Notes under the pieces: generated by a model
The model's input: the letters and a program-made list of their open reading frames with translations, nothing else
Told to the model about the DNA's origin: nothing
Databases searched by the model: none
Shown here: piece after piece, positions 1-8,956 of the stretch
Numbering within the stretch: the first letter of the stretch is position 1
Layout: each line of letters begins with the position of its first letter
Assembly (NCBI RefSeq): GCF_000421825.1
Contig: NZ_ATXT01000015.1
Location: 62,001-126,000, forward strand
Reading direction: 5' to 3'
Source of the DNA: Humibacter albus DSM 18994
GTDB taxonomy: Bacteria; Actinomycetota; Actinomycetes; Actinomycetales; Microbacteriaceae
DNA: 64,000 nt
Program-made: the position numbers and the translations under genes

Positions 1-327
1 GATTCCGGCCAGACGAAGATCCAGGCGTCAGGAGTGACCATCGACGAGGCGAGCTACTCGGCGAAGGTGCACGGACGAGCGTTGGACCTCACGTTCAAGG
101 AGTTCGAGCTGCTGAAGTTCTTCGCGACGAACCCGGCTCGGGTCTTCACGAGGGAGCAGCTGCTCAGCGAGGTGTGGGGCTACGACTACTTCGGAGGCAC
201 GCGCACCGTGGACGTGCACGTGCGACGGCTGCGGGCGAAGCTCGGCGAATCGGAGTCGCTGATCGGCACGGTGCGCAACGTGGGTTACCGCTTCAATGTG
301 CTCGAGGACGAAGACGGGGAAGAGTGA
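1..327 (+). CDS. glnR: GlnR-like OmpR-family response regulator, C-terminal part (5' end outside window)
   Basis: The reading frame is open from base 1, so the receiver domain and start lie upstream. The visible 108 codons are a winged-helix DNA-binding domain with the GlnR-type stretches [32 protein letters not shown] and [14 protein letters not shown], which closely match my recollection of actinobacterial GlnR, the nitrogen-metabolism regulator. The order glnR-mshD followed by phosphate genes also matches mycobacteria. A different OmpR-family regulator is possible but less likely. Its stop lies 9 bases before the mshD start. Confidence 0.85.
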   Translation, partial: DSGQTKIQASGVTIDEASYSAKVHGRALDLTFKEFELLKFFATNPARVFTREQLLSEVWGYDYFGGTRTVDVHVRRLRAKLGESESLIGTVRNVGYRFNVLEDEDGEE

Positions 328-336
328 TCGGAAGCA

Positions 337-1356
337 GTGAGCAGTAGCAGTGAGCGGCGCATGCCCGGCCGCCTGAGCCTCACTCCGGTCCTTCCCGATG
401 CGGTCGGCGAGGTGCTCGCCGTGGCCGACGCAGCGCGGGACGCCGACGGGACCGACCCGCTCAACGAGCAGGCGAGGTTCGACCTGGAGTCCGGCCGCCG
501 CAGCCCCTGGCTGGCGAGGATCGACGGAGCGCCCGCGGCGGCGGCGGTCGCCGGCGGCGGCGAGCTGGACCTAGTCGTGGTGCCGTCGGCGCGACGCCAG
601 GGCGTGGCGACCGCCGTGCTCGAGCGGCTCCTGCCAGGACTCGAGCCGGACGTGTCGGCCTGGTCGCACGGCGATCATCCCGCGGCGGCCGCGCTCGCGT
701 CCCGCTTCGGCTTCGAACGGGTGCGCACGCTGCTGCGGCTGCAGCTACCCCGGTTGGATCGGTTCCGGCAGGCGGCACCGGCCAACGGCGAGACCGAACA
801 CGACGGGGACGAGAACGGCGGAGTCGAGAACGGCGGGAACGAGAACTACGGGAACGAGAACGGCGGCAACGAGAACGGCGGCAACAAGTACGGCGGCACA
901 GGCATCCGCATCACTGCGTTCGATCCCGAGAACGATGCCGCCGACTGGCTCGCCCTGAACGCCCGGGCGTTCGCCTCGCACCCCGAGCAGGGACGGGTGA
1001 GCGCGGCCGACCTCGCCGAGCGGGAGGCGGAGCCGTGGTTCGACCCAGGCGATTTCTTGGTGGCGCGCACGAGCGACGGCCTGCTCGGCTACCACTGGAT
1101 GAAGCTCGAGCCCGGAAGCGACGAGGGCGAGGTCTACGTGCTCGGCGTCGATCCGGACGCCTCCCGCCGCGGCCTCGGACGGCGTCTCTTGACGGCGGGT
1201 CTGCATCGCATGGCCGAACGCGGGCGCACGCGCGCCGCCCTGTATGTGGAGGGCGACAACGCACCGGCCCTCGCGCTCTACCGCAGCGTCGGGTTCGTCG
1301 ACGACGCGATCGACGTGCAGTACCGGCGCTCGGCGGTGACCGCGCGAAGCCTGTGA
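337..1356 (+). CDS. mshD: Mycothiol synthase MshD (tandem GNAT acetyltransferase)
   Basis: MshD acetylates Cys-GlcN-Ins with acetyl-CoA, the last step of mycothiol synthesis. The 339-residue protein has an N-terminal GNAT domain (about residues 12-140, degenerate acetyl-CoA motif [15 protein letters not shown]) and a C-terminal GNAT domain (about 188-330, motif [19 protein letters not shown], then the typical [13 protein letters not shown] ending). The domains are separated by an odd Gly/Asn/Glu repeat linker (about 157-188), so the protein is somewhat longer than usual. The GTG at 337 has a GGAAG only two bases upstream; an ATG at 361 is an alternative start. It follows glnR closely and precedes ppk1. 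Confidence 0.9.
   Translation: MSSSSERRMPGRLSLTPVLPDAVGEVLAVADAARDADGTDPLNEQARFDLESGRRSPWLARIDGAPAAAAVAGGGELDLVVVPSARRQGVATAVLERLLPGLEPDVSAWSHGDHPAAAALASRFGFERVRTLLRLQLPRLDRFRQAAPANGETEHDGDENGGVENGGNENYGNENGGNENGGNKYGGTGIRITAFDPENDAADWLALNARAFASHPEQGRVSAADLAEREAEPWFDPGDFLVARTSDGLLGYHWMKLEPGSDEGEVYVLGVDPDASRRGLGRRLLTAGLHRMAERGRTRAALYVEGDNAPALALYRSVGFVDDAIDVQYRRSAVTARSL
811..900 (+). repeat. Six 15-bp tandem units inside the mshD linker
   Basis: Consecutive 15-bp units based on GAGAACGGCGGCAAC encode ENGGN-type pentapeptides between the two GNAT domains. Units at 811, 826, 841, 856, 871 and 886 differ by a few bases. The period is a multiple of three, so changes in copy number keep the frame. 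Confidence 0.95.
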
Positions 1357-1390
1357 CCGCACGTACTCTTCCGGGTGCCATGATGAGTGG

Positions 1391-3571
1391 ATGGACGGCG
1401 AGAACACGGTGATCGGCACCGGGCTGAGCCCGGAATTCGACGATGACTTCGAGCAGCCCTGGAATCCGGAGTTCGATCCGACGCTGCCGGCCGACCGCTA
1501 CCTGGACCGCGAACTGAGTTGGCTGGCGTTCAACCAGCGCGTGCTCGAGCTCGCCGAGGACCCGCTCGTGCCGGCGTTGGAGCGCGCCAATTTCCTGGCC
1601 ATCTTCGCGACGAACCTCGACGAGTTCTTCATGGTGCGGGTGGCCGGTCTCAAGCGACGCATCCTCACCGGCCTGGCGGTACCGACCAACGTCGGCCGCG
1701 GCCCGGCGGACGTGCTGGCCGACATCAGTGACAAGGCGCACGAGTTGCAGGTGCGCCACGCCGCCGCGTATCACGGCCTCGTGGCGCCCGCGCTCGACGC
1801 CGCCGGCATCTCGATCGTCACGTGGGACAGCCTGGATGCCGCCGACCACGACCACCTGCGCACCGCGTTCCAGCAGCGCATCTTCCCCGTGTTGACGCCG
1901 TTGGCCGTCGACCCGGCGCATCCGTTCCCCTATATCTCCGGTCTGTCGCTCAACCTCGCGGTGCGCGTGCGCGACCCGCGCTCGGGCAAGGAGCAGTTCG
2001 CCCGCCTCAAGGTGCCGCAGATGCTGCCCCGCTTCGTGCGCATCGATCAGCGCGAGAACCCGGCCCGGCTGCGCTACATCCTGCTCGAAGACCTGATCGC
2101 CAACCATCTCGGCGACCTCTTTCCCGGCATGGATGTCATCGAGCACCACGTGTTCCGCGTCACGCGCAACGAAGACGTCGAGATCGACGAGGACGAGACC
2201 GAGAACCTGCTCCAGGCGCTCGAGCGCGAGCTGCTCCGTCGACGGTTCGGGCCGCCGATCCGGCTCGAGGTGTCGGAGGACATGGACGAGATCACGCTCG
2301 GCCTCCTCGTGCGCGAACTCGACATCACCGAGCAGGAGGTCTACCGGCTCCCCTCTCCGCTCGACCTCGGCGGCATGTTCGAGCTGTACAAGATCGATCG
2401 TCCCGACCTACGCTACCCGAACCACGTGCCCACCACGCCCGTGCAGCTGATGCCTCGCGAGCCGAACGCCAAGCCGGATGTCTTCGCCTCCATCGCGCGC
2501 GGCCCCATTCTCGTCCACCACCCGTACGAATCCTTCGCCACGAGCGTGCAGGCCTTCCTGGAGCAGGCCGCCCGCGATCCCCACGTGCTCGCGATCAAGC
2601 AGACGCTGTATCGCACGAGCGGCGACAGCCCGATCGTCGAGGCGCTGATCGACGCGGCGGAGCGCGGCAAGCAGGTGCTCGCGCTGGTGGAGATCAAGGC
2701 ACGGTTCGACGAGCAGGCCAACATCGAGTGGGCGCGCAAGCTCGAGAAGGCCGGCGTGCACGTCGTCTACGGCCTGGTCGGTCTCAAGACCCACTGCAAG
2801 CTCGCGCTCGTCATCCGCGAAGAGGGCGGAACGCTGCGCAACTACAGCCACATCGGCACCGGCAACTACAACCCGAAGACGTCGCGCATCTACGAGGACC
2901 TCGGCCTGTTCACGTGCGACGACCAGGTGGGCAAAGACCTCACCCGCCTGTTCAACGAGCTCTCCGGCTACGCCATCGAGAAGAAGTTCAAGCGGCTGCT
3001 GGTGGCGCCGTTGCACCTGCGCAAGGGCCTGCTCAAGGCGATCGAGAACGAACGCGCGAACGCGGAGGCCGGCCGGGCGAGCGGCATCCGCATCAAGGTG
3101 AACTCCATCGTCGACGAGGCCATCATCGACGCGCTCTATCGTGCGAGCCGGGCCGGAGTGCCGATCGACCTGTGGGTTCGAGGTATCTGCGGGCTGAAGG
3201 CCGGGCAGGAGGACTACAGCGCGAACATCAGGGTGCGTTCCATTCTCGGCCGTTACCTCGAGCACTCGCGCATCTTCTCGTTCCTGAACGACGGGGACCC
3301 GCAGGTCTACATCGGCAGCGCCGACATGATGCACCGCAACCTCGACCGGCGCGTGGAGGCCCTCGTACGCCTGACCGACCCGGCGCACATTGCCGAGCTC
3401 GACGACCTCTTCGACCGGGCGATGGACGACCGCACGTCATCGTGGTGGCTCGACTCGCAGGGCGACTGGGTGCGGCACAGTCTCGACGAGGATGGAAAGC
3501 CACTCGACGACCTGCAGAATAGGCTCATGCAGGTGATCTCGCATCGGTCGCGCGCGGGGAGCCGCCGGTGA
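1391..3571 (+). CDS. ppk1: Polyphosphate kinase 1
   Basis: PPK1 reversibly makes polyphosphate from ATP. The 726-residue product has the normal layout: N domain starting around [17 protein letters not shown], head domain, and two phospholipase-D-like C domains. The autophosphorylated histidine is expected at H487 in [20 protein letters not shown], and the second conserved histidine at H648 in [16 protein letters not shown]. The start is ATG 1391; nearby ATGs at 1380 and 1383 are in another frame. The stop overlaps the next start (GTGA), so the Nudix gene is probably translationally coupled. Its place upstream of pst genes fits phosphate storage. Confidence 0.97.
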   Translation: MDGENTVIGTGLSPEFDDDFEQPWNPEFDPTLPADRYLDRELSWLAFNQRVLELAEDPLVPALERANFLAIFATNLDEFFMVRVAGLKRRILTGLAVPTNVGRGPADVLADISDKAHELQVRHAAAYHGLVAPALDAAGISIVTWDSLDAADHDHLRTAFQQRIFPVLTPLAVDPAHPFPYISGLSLNLAVRVRDPRSGKEQFARLKVPQMLPRFVRIDQRENPARLRYILLEDLIANHLGDLFPGMDVIEHHVFRVTRNEDVEIDEDETENLLQALERELLRRRFGPPIRLEVSEDMDEITLGLLVRELDITEQEVYRLPSPLDLGGMFELYKIDRPDLRYPNHVPTTPVQLMPREPNAKPDVFASIARGPILVHHPYESFATSVQAFLEQAARDPHVLAIKQTLYRTSGDSPIVEALIDAAERGKQVLALVEIKARFDEQANIEWARKLEKAGVHVVYGLVGLKTHCKLALVIREEGGTLRNYSHIGTGNYNPKTSRIYEDLGLFTCDDQVGKDLTRLFNELSGYAIEKKFKRLLVAPLHLRKGLLKAIENERANAEAGRASGIRIKVNSIVDEAIIDALYRASRAGVPIDLWVRGICGLKAGQEDYSANIRVRSILGRYLEHSRIFSFLNDGDPQVYIGSADMMHRNLDRRVEALVRLTDPAHIAELDDLFDRAMDDRTSSWWLDSQGDWVRHSLDEDGKPLDDLQNRLMQVISHRSRAGSRR

Positions 3572-4512
3572 CCGACACGGTCATCTATGCGGGAGGCGCG
3601 GTCTGCTGGCGCCTGATCGACGACGTGCCGAACATCCTGGTCGTGCACCGCGCGAAGTACGGCGACGTCACGCTGCCGAAGGGCAAGGTCGACCCGGGCG
3701 AAACCATTCCGCAGGCGGCGCAGCGCGAGGTGCTCGAAGAGACCGGGCTGAAGGTGACGCTCGGCGTGCCACTCGGCGTCACGAACTACGTCATCTCGAG
3801 CGGACGCGAGAAGTTCGTGCACTACTGGGCCGCCGAGGTCACCGAGAAGGCCATGCACGCCTCCACGTTCGTGCCGAACGACGAGATCGCCGCCATCGAG
3901 TGGGTGCCTCTCAAGCGCGCGCGCAAATATCTCAGTTACGAGCGCGACGTCGAGATCATCGACCAGTGGGCGGCGCTGTTCCGCGAGGGCGTCACGCGGA
4001 CCTTCGCCCTGATCGTGCTCCGGCACGCCAAGGCGATGTCCCGGTCGGGCTGGGACGGCAAGGATGCCCGCCGACCGCTCACGAAGACCGGCGTGCGCCA
4101 GGCCGCGAGCAACGTTCCCACGATCGCCGCGTGGCATCCGAAACGCATCGTCACTTCTCCCGCCGTGCGCTGCGTCGCCACCGTCGCTCCGCTCGCGGCA
4201 GCGTACGGGATCACGCCGAAGCGCGCCGACGCGCTCTCTCAGGAACAGTGGGAGACCGGAACGGCGACCACGGGCATCCGCGAGGCGATCGGCAAGCGGG
4301 TGCGCGTGCGGAAGACCGCGGTGCTGTGCAGCCACGGCCCCGTTCTGCCCGACATGCTGCGCGAGATCGCACTCGCGACCGGCACGGCCATGGGCAGCTA
4401 CATCAGGGACGCGGCCGCCCTCGAGGTCGGCGAGTACTCGGTGGTGCACCTCTCGTCGACGAATCCCGCCTCGGGGATCATCGCGATCGAGACGCACAGC
4501 CCGCGCATCTGA
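3568..4512 (+). CDS. Nudix hydrolase fused to histidine phosphatase (MutT1-like)
   Basis: This 314-residue two-domain protein has an N-terminal Nudix fold with a complete Nudix box (G39 to L61: [10 protein letters not shown] then [10 protein letters not shown]). The C-terminal histidine-phosphatase (SixA-like) domain starts at [10 protein letters not shown] with R152-H153. The architecture matches mycobacterial MutT1, which cleans up oxidised nucleotides or dinucleoside polyphosphates; the substrate here is an inference. The GTG start overlaps the ppk1 stop. Sitting between ppk1 and pstS suggests a role in phosphoanhydride turnover. Confidence 0.9.
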   Translation: MTDTVIYAGGAVCWRLIDDVPNILVVHRAKYGDVTLPKGKVDPGETIPQAAQREVLEETGLKVTLGVPLGVTNYVISSGREKFVHYWAAEVTEKAMHASTFVPNDEIAAIEWVPLKRARKYLSYERDVEIIDQWAALFREGVTRTFALIVLRHAKAMSRSGWDGKDARRPLTKTGVRQAASNVPTIAAWHPKRIVTSPAVRCVATVAPLAAAYGITPKRADALSQEQWETGTATTGIREAIGKRVRVRKTAVLCSHGPVLPDMLREIALATGTAMGSYIRDAAALEVGEYSVVHLSSTNPASGIIAIETHSPRI

Positions 4513-4552
4513 GGCAACCGGGCGGATCCTGTGGCGCAACCCGTCGCATCCC

Positions 4553-4574
4553 GTTCACTTTCCGTTCACCGGCC
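4553..4574 (+). promoter_or_regulatory. PHO-box-like direct repeat upstream of pstS
   Basis: Two 11-bp direct repeat units, GTTCACTTTCC and GTTCACCGGCC, lie side by side about 145 bases upstream of the pstS start. Actinobacterial PhoP binds direct repeats of this GTTCAnn type with 11-bp spacing, so this is a likely PhoP site inducing pstSCAB under phosphate limitation. Seen: the exact repeat. Inferred: the binding protein. Confidence 0.8.
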
Positions 4575-4716
4575 CGGGGGACGCTGGTCACGCTCGCCTC
4601 GTAGCTTCACTGGCGGGCCGGGTTACGGCCCCTGCCGAATGTCACCCGACGCGCTGCCCTTCTGCGGGATCGCGGCACGAGACACTCCGGCAGACAGCCA
4701 TTCCGAAGGGAACACA

Positions 4717-5844
4717 GTGAAGTTCACCAACGCAGCCGCAGTGAGCGCCGTCGCGCTCGCGTCCGTGCTCGCACTGGCGGCATGCTCCGGAGACGGTGCG
4801 AGGAGCTCAGGGACACCGAATGCCGGCACGAGTGCCGATGCGGCCGCCGACTACAGCTCGCTGTCCGGCACGATCACCGCCGGCGGTTCCAGCGCTCAGG
4901 CGAACGTGCAGCAGGCCTGGACCACCGCGTTCACGGCACAGGCCGGAAACGTGAAGATCAACTACGACAAGTCGCAGGGTTCCGGCGGCGGGGTGACGAA
5001 CTGGCTGAACGGCAGCTACGACTTCGCGGGCACCGACGCGGCCCTCAGCGCCGACCAGTTCACCAAGGCCCAGACGACCTGCGGCTCGGACGGCGGTGTC
5101 AACATCCCGGTCTATCTCTCCGGCGTCTCGATCATCTTCAAGCTCGACGGCGTGAAGAAGTTGAACCTCGACGCGAAAACGATCGCGTCGATCTTCGCCG
5201 GCACGATCACGCAGTGGAACGACCCGGCGATCACCGCACTCAACAAGGGCGTGACGCTCCCGTCGACTCCGATCTCGGTCGTGCACCGCTCCGATGGATC
5301 CGGAACCACCAACAACTTCACCACCTACCTGCACCAGCAGGCGCCGGCGGTGTGGACGTGGGATGCCGGCACCGCGTGGCCGAACAACGTCGGCAGCGGT
5401 CAGCAGGGCGGGTCGGGCGTCGTGAACACCGTCGAGGCCGGAAACGGCACGATCGGCTACGCCGACCAGAGCTCGATCGGGGACGCCACCGCTGCCGCCA
5501 TCGAGGTCGGAGAGACCGGCACGTTCGTCGAGTACAGCGAGGCGGCGGCCACCGAGTCGCTCGCGCAGTCCGGCACCATCGCACCTCAGGGCGAGGGCGA
5601 TCTGACCGTCGACATCGACACCACGAAGATCACGGATGCCACGGCGTACCCGATCCCGTTGCTGTCGTACGACGTGCTCTGCAGGTCGTTCAAGGACGCC
5701 GACCAGGGCAAGATCACGGCAGCATATCTCGGTTTCGTCGTGAGCAAGACCGGCCAGGAGATCGGCGCGAAGAACGCGGATGCGGCGCCGCTGCCCCACT
5801 CGTACCTCGCCAAGGCTGCTGAGACCCTCGCATCGGTGAAGTAG
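4717..5844 (+). CDS. pstS: Phosphate ABC transporter substrate-binding lipoprotein PstS
   Basis: PstS captures inorganic phosphate outside the membrane for the PstCAB importer. The GTG start at 4717 is preceded by GAAGGGA at 4705-4711. The N-terminus is a lipoprotein signal with lipobox LALAAC, placing the lipidated cysteine at residue 23. PstS hallmarks follow: GTITAGGSSAQA, then SQGSGGGVTNWLNGSYDFAG, and HRSDGSGTTNNFTTYL for phosphate contacts. The length is 375 residues, normal for the family. The ORF extends further upstream in frame, but those codons lack a signal peptide and cover the promoter region. Confidence 0.97.
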   Translation: MKFTNAAAVSAVALASVLALAACSGDGARSSGTPNAGTSADAAADYSSLSGTITAGGSSAQANVQQAWTTAFTAQAGNVKINYDKSQGSGGGVTNWLNGSYDFAGTDAALSADQFTKAQTTCGSDGGVNIPVYLSGVSIIFKLDGVKKLNLDAKTIASIFAGTITQWNDPAITALNKGVTLPSTPISVVHRSDGSGTTNNFTTYLHQQAPAVWTWDAGTAWPNNVGSGQQGGSGVVNTVEAGNGTIGYADQSSIGDATAAAIEVGETGTFVEYSEAAATESLAQSGTIAPQGEGDLTVDIDTTKITDATAYPIPLLSYDVLCRSFKDADQGKITAAYLGFVVSKTGQEIGAKNADAAPLPHSYLAKAAETLASVK

Positions 5845-6872
5845 TGACGGAATTCGCGGATCGGACGAAAGCCGGATCTGCCGGCGCTCCCGGCTCCCCT
5901 CGGCGGCGAGCCGGGAGCGCCGTGTCCGTGCGCCCCTCCGACCGGATCTTCCGCGTTCTCAGCACCGGCTCCGCCGGGCTGATCATGGTGATCCTGGCCG
6001 GCGTCGCGCTCTTCCTCATCATCAAGGCGGGGCCGGCGATCGTCGCGAACTGGTCGGCGAACCCGGACCTGGCCGGCGGAACCACGCACGGCTACACGTC
6101 GTTCTGGAGCTACGTCGGCCCACTCGTCTGGGGCACCCTGTTCTCCTCGCTCATCGCGCTGGTGCTGGGTGCGCCGGTCGCCATCGGCATCGCCCTGTTC
6201 ATCTCGCACTACGCTCCCCGTCGGCTCGCCGGAGTGCTCGGCTACCTCGTCGACCTGCTCGCCGCCGTGCCCTCCGTGGTCTTCGGGCTCTGGGGTATCT
6301 TCGTGATCCGGCCGTTCATCATCCCTTTCCAGGACTGGCTGAACCACTACCTGGGCTGGATCCCCTTGTTCAGCGGCCAGGTCTCGCAGACCGGATCGAC
6401 CATGCTGGCCGGCGGTCTGGTGCTGGCCGTGATGATCCTGCCGATCATCACCTCGATCTCACGCGAGATCTTCCTCCAGACCCCGAAGCTGCACGAGGAG
6501 GCCGCGCTCGCGCTCGGTTCCACGCGATGGGAGATGGTCAAGCTCGCCGTCTTCCCTTACGCTCGCAGCGGCATCCTCAGCGCCACTCTGCTCGGTCTCG
6601 GCCGGGCGCTGGGCGAGACGATGGCGATCGCGATGATCATCTCGCCGGCGCTGCTGTTCTCGGTGCGGATCCTGACCGACACGGGCAACTCCCAGACCAT
6701 CGCCGCGAACGCGGCCCTCAACTTTCCCGAGTCCAATCCGCTGCAACGCGACGCGTTGATCGCGACGGGCTTGGCGCTCTTCGTCATCTCGTTCGGCGTG
6801 AACTTCATCGCGCGCTGGATCATCTCGCGCACCGGCGGCAGCCGCCGCCTCAGAAAGGCGGGCAGCCGATGA
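5844..6872 (+). CDS. pstC: Phosphate ABC transporter permease PstC
   Basis: PstC is an inner-membrane permease of the high-affinity phosphate importer. The 342-residue frame has six predicted membrane segments beginning at about SAGLIMVILAGVALFLIIKAG, plus a cytoplasmic loop with HEEAALALGSTRWEMV, the EAA-type contact for PstB. The GTG at 5844 overlaps the last base of the pstS stop. The first 26 codons, however, contain a 13-bp perfect hairpin and a low-complexity peptide, so the in-frame GTG at 5922 just after the hairpin may be the true start. The 3' end overlaps pstA by ATGA. Confidence 0.95.
   Translation: MTEFADRTKAGSAGAPGSPRRRAGSAVSVRPSDRIFRVLSTGSAGLIMVILAGVALFLIIKAGPAIVANWSANPDLAGGTTHGYTSFWSYVGPLVWGTLFSSLIALVLGAPVAIGIALFISHYAPRRLAGVLGYLVDLLAAVPSVVFGLWGIFVIRPFIIPFQDWLNHYLGWIPLFSGQVSQTGSTMLAGGLVLAVMILPIITSISREIFLQTPKLHEEAALALGSTRWEMVKLAVFPYARSGILSATLLGLGRALGETMAIAMIISPALLFSVRILTDTGNSQTIAANAALNFPESNPLQRDALIATGLALFVISFGVNFIARWIISRTGGSRRLRKAGSR
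5883..5921 (+). promoter_or_regulatory. 13-bp perfect inverted repeat between pstS and the core of pstC
   Basis: GGCGCTCCCGGCT at 5883-5895 is the exact reverse complement of AGCCGGGAGCGCC at 5909-5921, with a 13-base loop. It ends directly before an in-frame GTG (5922). The right arm contains GGGAG, a possible ribosome binding site for that GTG. A stem here could slow or process the transcript so that pstS is made in excess over the membrane genes, as is common for pst operons. The function is inferred. Confidence 0.75.
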
Positions 6873-7981
6873 CAGCGACCACGGTGGCCGACACCGAGAC
6901 CCGCGCCCCGCGCGGCCCGGTGCCCAACGCGCTCACCTCGGCACAGCTGCCGCGCTTCGTCGAGCTGTACACACTCGCCGGTGCCCTCGCGGTCAGTGCT
7001 GCGGTGCTCGCCATGACCGGCTTCAGCATCGTGGGCTGGCTGGTGCTGAGCGCCGTGCTGTATCTGGTGAGCCTCGGCATCCTCTCCACCGTCGTCGAGA
7101 ACCGGCGCAAGGCGACGGACCGAGTCGTTCGCGGCCTGGTGACCATCGCGTTCCTGCTCGCCGTGATCCCGCTCGTCTCCACGCTCGTGACGGTGATCAT
7201 CGGCGGGGCTCCCTCGCTCACGTGGGACTTCGTCACGAAGACGGGAGGCAGCGTCTTCGATCCGTCGACGCTGAAGGTGACGATCGTGCAGGGCGCGTGG
7301 CAGGCCGTCGTCGGCACGTTGATCATCACCGGCGTCGCAACGCTCATCTCCGTGCCGATCGGGATTCTGGCGGCCATCTATCTCGTGGAGTACGCGCAGC
7401 CGCAGCAGTGGATGGCGCGCACCGTGACGTTTCTCGTCGACGTGATGACGGGCATCCCGTCGATCGTCGCCGGCCTGTTCGCGTTCTCGCTGTTCACCCT
7501 GCTCGTCGGGCCGAAGGCGTTCAGTGGGTTCTCCGCGTCGGTCGCCCTGTCGGTGCTGATGATCCCCATCGTGGTCCGCTCCACCGAGGAGATGCTCAAG
7601 CTCGTCAGCAGCGAGCTGCGCGAGGCATCCTTCGCGCTCGGCGTCACGAAGTTCGCCACCATCGTGCGCGTCGTGCTGCCGACGGCGATCGCCGGGATCA
7701 TCACGGGTGTCATGCTCGCCATCTCGCGCGTGATCGGCGAGACTGCACCGATCTTCATCGCGGCGAGCTTCACCAGCAACTTCAATGCGAACCCGTTCAG
7801 CGGCCCCATGGAGACCCTGGCCGTGAAGGCGTACGCCGACTACAAGTTCCCGTCGCAGGACATCGCCGCCTCGTACCAGTCCGCCTGGGGTGCCGCACTG
7901 CTGCTCGTGCTGCTCGTCGTCATCCTCAACCTCGTCGCCCGCATTATCGCCAAGGCGTTCGCGCCTCGGGGACTCCGATAG
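6869..7981 (+). CDS. pstA: Phosphate ABC transporter permease PstA
   Basis: PstA is the second permease of the Pst importer. The 370-residue product has an N-terminal extension and two early membrane helices before the usual core. The binding-protein-dependent transport domain includes ELREASFALGVTKFATIVRV, the EAA loop, and IGETAPIFIAASF near the C-terminus, which is typical of PstA. The ATG at 6869 overlaps the pstC stop (ATGA), indicating coupled translation. A frame upstream of this start is a shadow of pstC. Confidence 0.96.
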   Translation: MTATTVADTETRAPRGPVPNALTSAQLPRFVELYTLAGALAVSAAVLAMTGFSIVGWLVLSAVLYLVSLGILSTVVENRRKATDRVVRGLVTIAFLLAVIPLVSTLVTVIIGGAPSLTWDFVTKTGGSVFDPSTLKVTIVQGAWQAVVGTLIITGVATLISVPIGILAAIYLVEYAQPQQWMARTVTFLVDVMTGIPSIVAGLFAFSLFTLLVGPKAFSGFSASVALSVLMIPIVVRSTEEMLKLVSSELREASFALGVTKFATIVRVVLPTAIAGIITGVMLAISRVIGETAPIFIAASFTSNFNANPFSGPMETLAVKAYADYKFPSQDIAASYQSAWGAALLLVLLVVILNLVARIIAKAFAPRGLR

Positions 7982-7999
7982 CCCGGAACAGGAGAACGC

Positions 8000-8779
8000 G
8001 TGTCCAAGCGCATCAACGTCAGAGACCTCGACGTCTACTACAGCGACTTCCTCGCCGTCGAGGGCGTGAGCATGACCATCGAGCCGCGCACGGTGACGGC
8101 CTTCATCGGCCCGAGCGGATGCGGCAAGTCCACCTTCCTGCGCACCCTCAACCGCATGCACGAGGTCATCCCCGGCGCGCGGGTGCGTGGCGAGGTGCTG
8201 ATCGACGGCGACAACCTTTATGCGCCGGGCGTCGACCCGGTGCTGGTGCGCCGTCAGGTGGGCATGGTGTTCCAGCGCGCGAACCCTTTCCCCACGATGT
8301 CGATTCGCGACAACGTGCTGGCCGGCGTGAAGCTCAACAGCCGCCGCATGCCGAAGAGCGATCAGGACTCGCTCGTCGAACGCTCGCTGCGCGGCGCCAA
8401 TCTCTGGAACGAAGTGAAGGATCGCCTGCAACTGCCGGGCTCCGGACTCTCCGGCGGACAGCAGCAGCGGCTCTGTATCGCCCGTGCCATCGCCGTCTCC
8501 CCCGATGTTCTGCTCATGGACGAGCCGTGCTCGGCGCTCGACCCGATCTCCACTCTCGCGATCGAGGACCTCATCGAAGAGCTCAAGCAGGACTACACGA
8601 TCGTGATCGTCACGCACAACATGCAGCAGGCGACGCGGGTTTCGGACAAGACCGCGTTCTTCAACATCGCCGGATCCGGCAAACCCGGCAGGCTGATCGA
8701 GTACGACGACACCGCCACCATCTTCACGAAGCCCTCGGTGCAGGCCACCGAAGACTACGTCTCCGGCCGATTCGGCTGA
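8000..8779 (+). CDS. pstB: Phosphate ABC transporter ATPase PstB
   Basis: PstB powers the phosphate importer. The 259-residue protein has Walker [10 protein letters not shown], the Q-loop region [13 protein letters not shown] that is characteristic of PstB, the signature [14 protein letters not shown], Walker [14 protein letters not shown], and the switch histidine in [10 protein letters not shown]. The GTG start has a good site, AGGAGAA, about five bases upstream. It lies 18 bases after pstA and is the last gene of the operon. No phoU follows in this window. Confidence 0.98.
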   Translation: MSKRINVRDLDVYYSDFLAVEGVSMTIEPRTVTAFIGPSGCGKSTFLRTLNRMHEVIPGARVRGEVLIDGDNLYAPGVDPVLVRRQVGMVFQRANPFPTMSIRDNVLAGVKLNSRRMPKSDQDSLVERSLRGANLWNEVKDRLQLPGSGLSGGQQQRLCIARAIAVSPDVLLMDEPCSALDPISTLAIEDLIEELKQDYTIVIVTHNMQQATRVSDKTAFFNIAGSGKPGRLIEYDDTATIFTKPSVQATEDYVSGRFG

Positions 8780-8851
8780 CGCCCTCGGGCCGCGTCCCAT
8801 CGACTACACTTGTCGGCGGCCGGGCCGCGGTAACCCCGGGCTCCATCATTC

Positions 8852-8921
8852 GCCGCTTCGAGCGGCCTCGCGCCGAGAGGCGTTCCGCGGCCTGGCTGTC
8901 GCCCTTCGGCAGGGCTCAGCC
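8852..8921 (+). terminator. Two candidate hairpins downstream of pstB
   Basis: GCCGCT-TCG-AGCGGC (8852-8866) is a perfect small hairpin. A second nested structure has GGCTG/CAGCC arms (8894-8898 and 8917-8921) around GCCCT/AGGGC. There is no U-tract, as is common in high-GC actinobacteria. These may end the pst transcript before the acyltransferase gene. The rest of the 177-base gap shows only a TAGACT -10-like hexamer at 8942, 9 bases before the next start. Confidence 0.45.
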
Positions 8922-8956
8922 GGGGTGCATCAGGGTCTGGTTAGACTCGCACGGCC

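Noticed and set aside
6557-8800. 747-codon minus-strand frame across pstC, pstA and pstB
   Set aside because: High GC makes long antisense frames common. The peptide is a His/Arg/Asp-rich low-complexity sequence with no recognisable motif.
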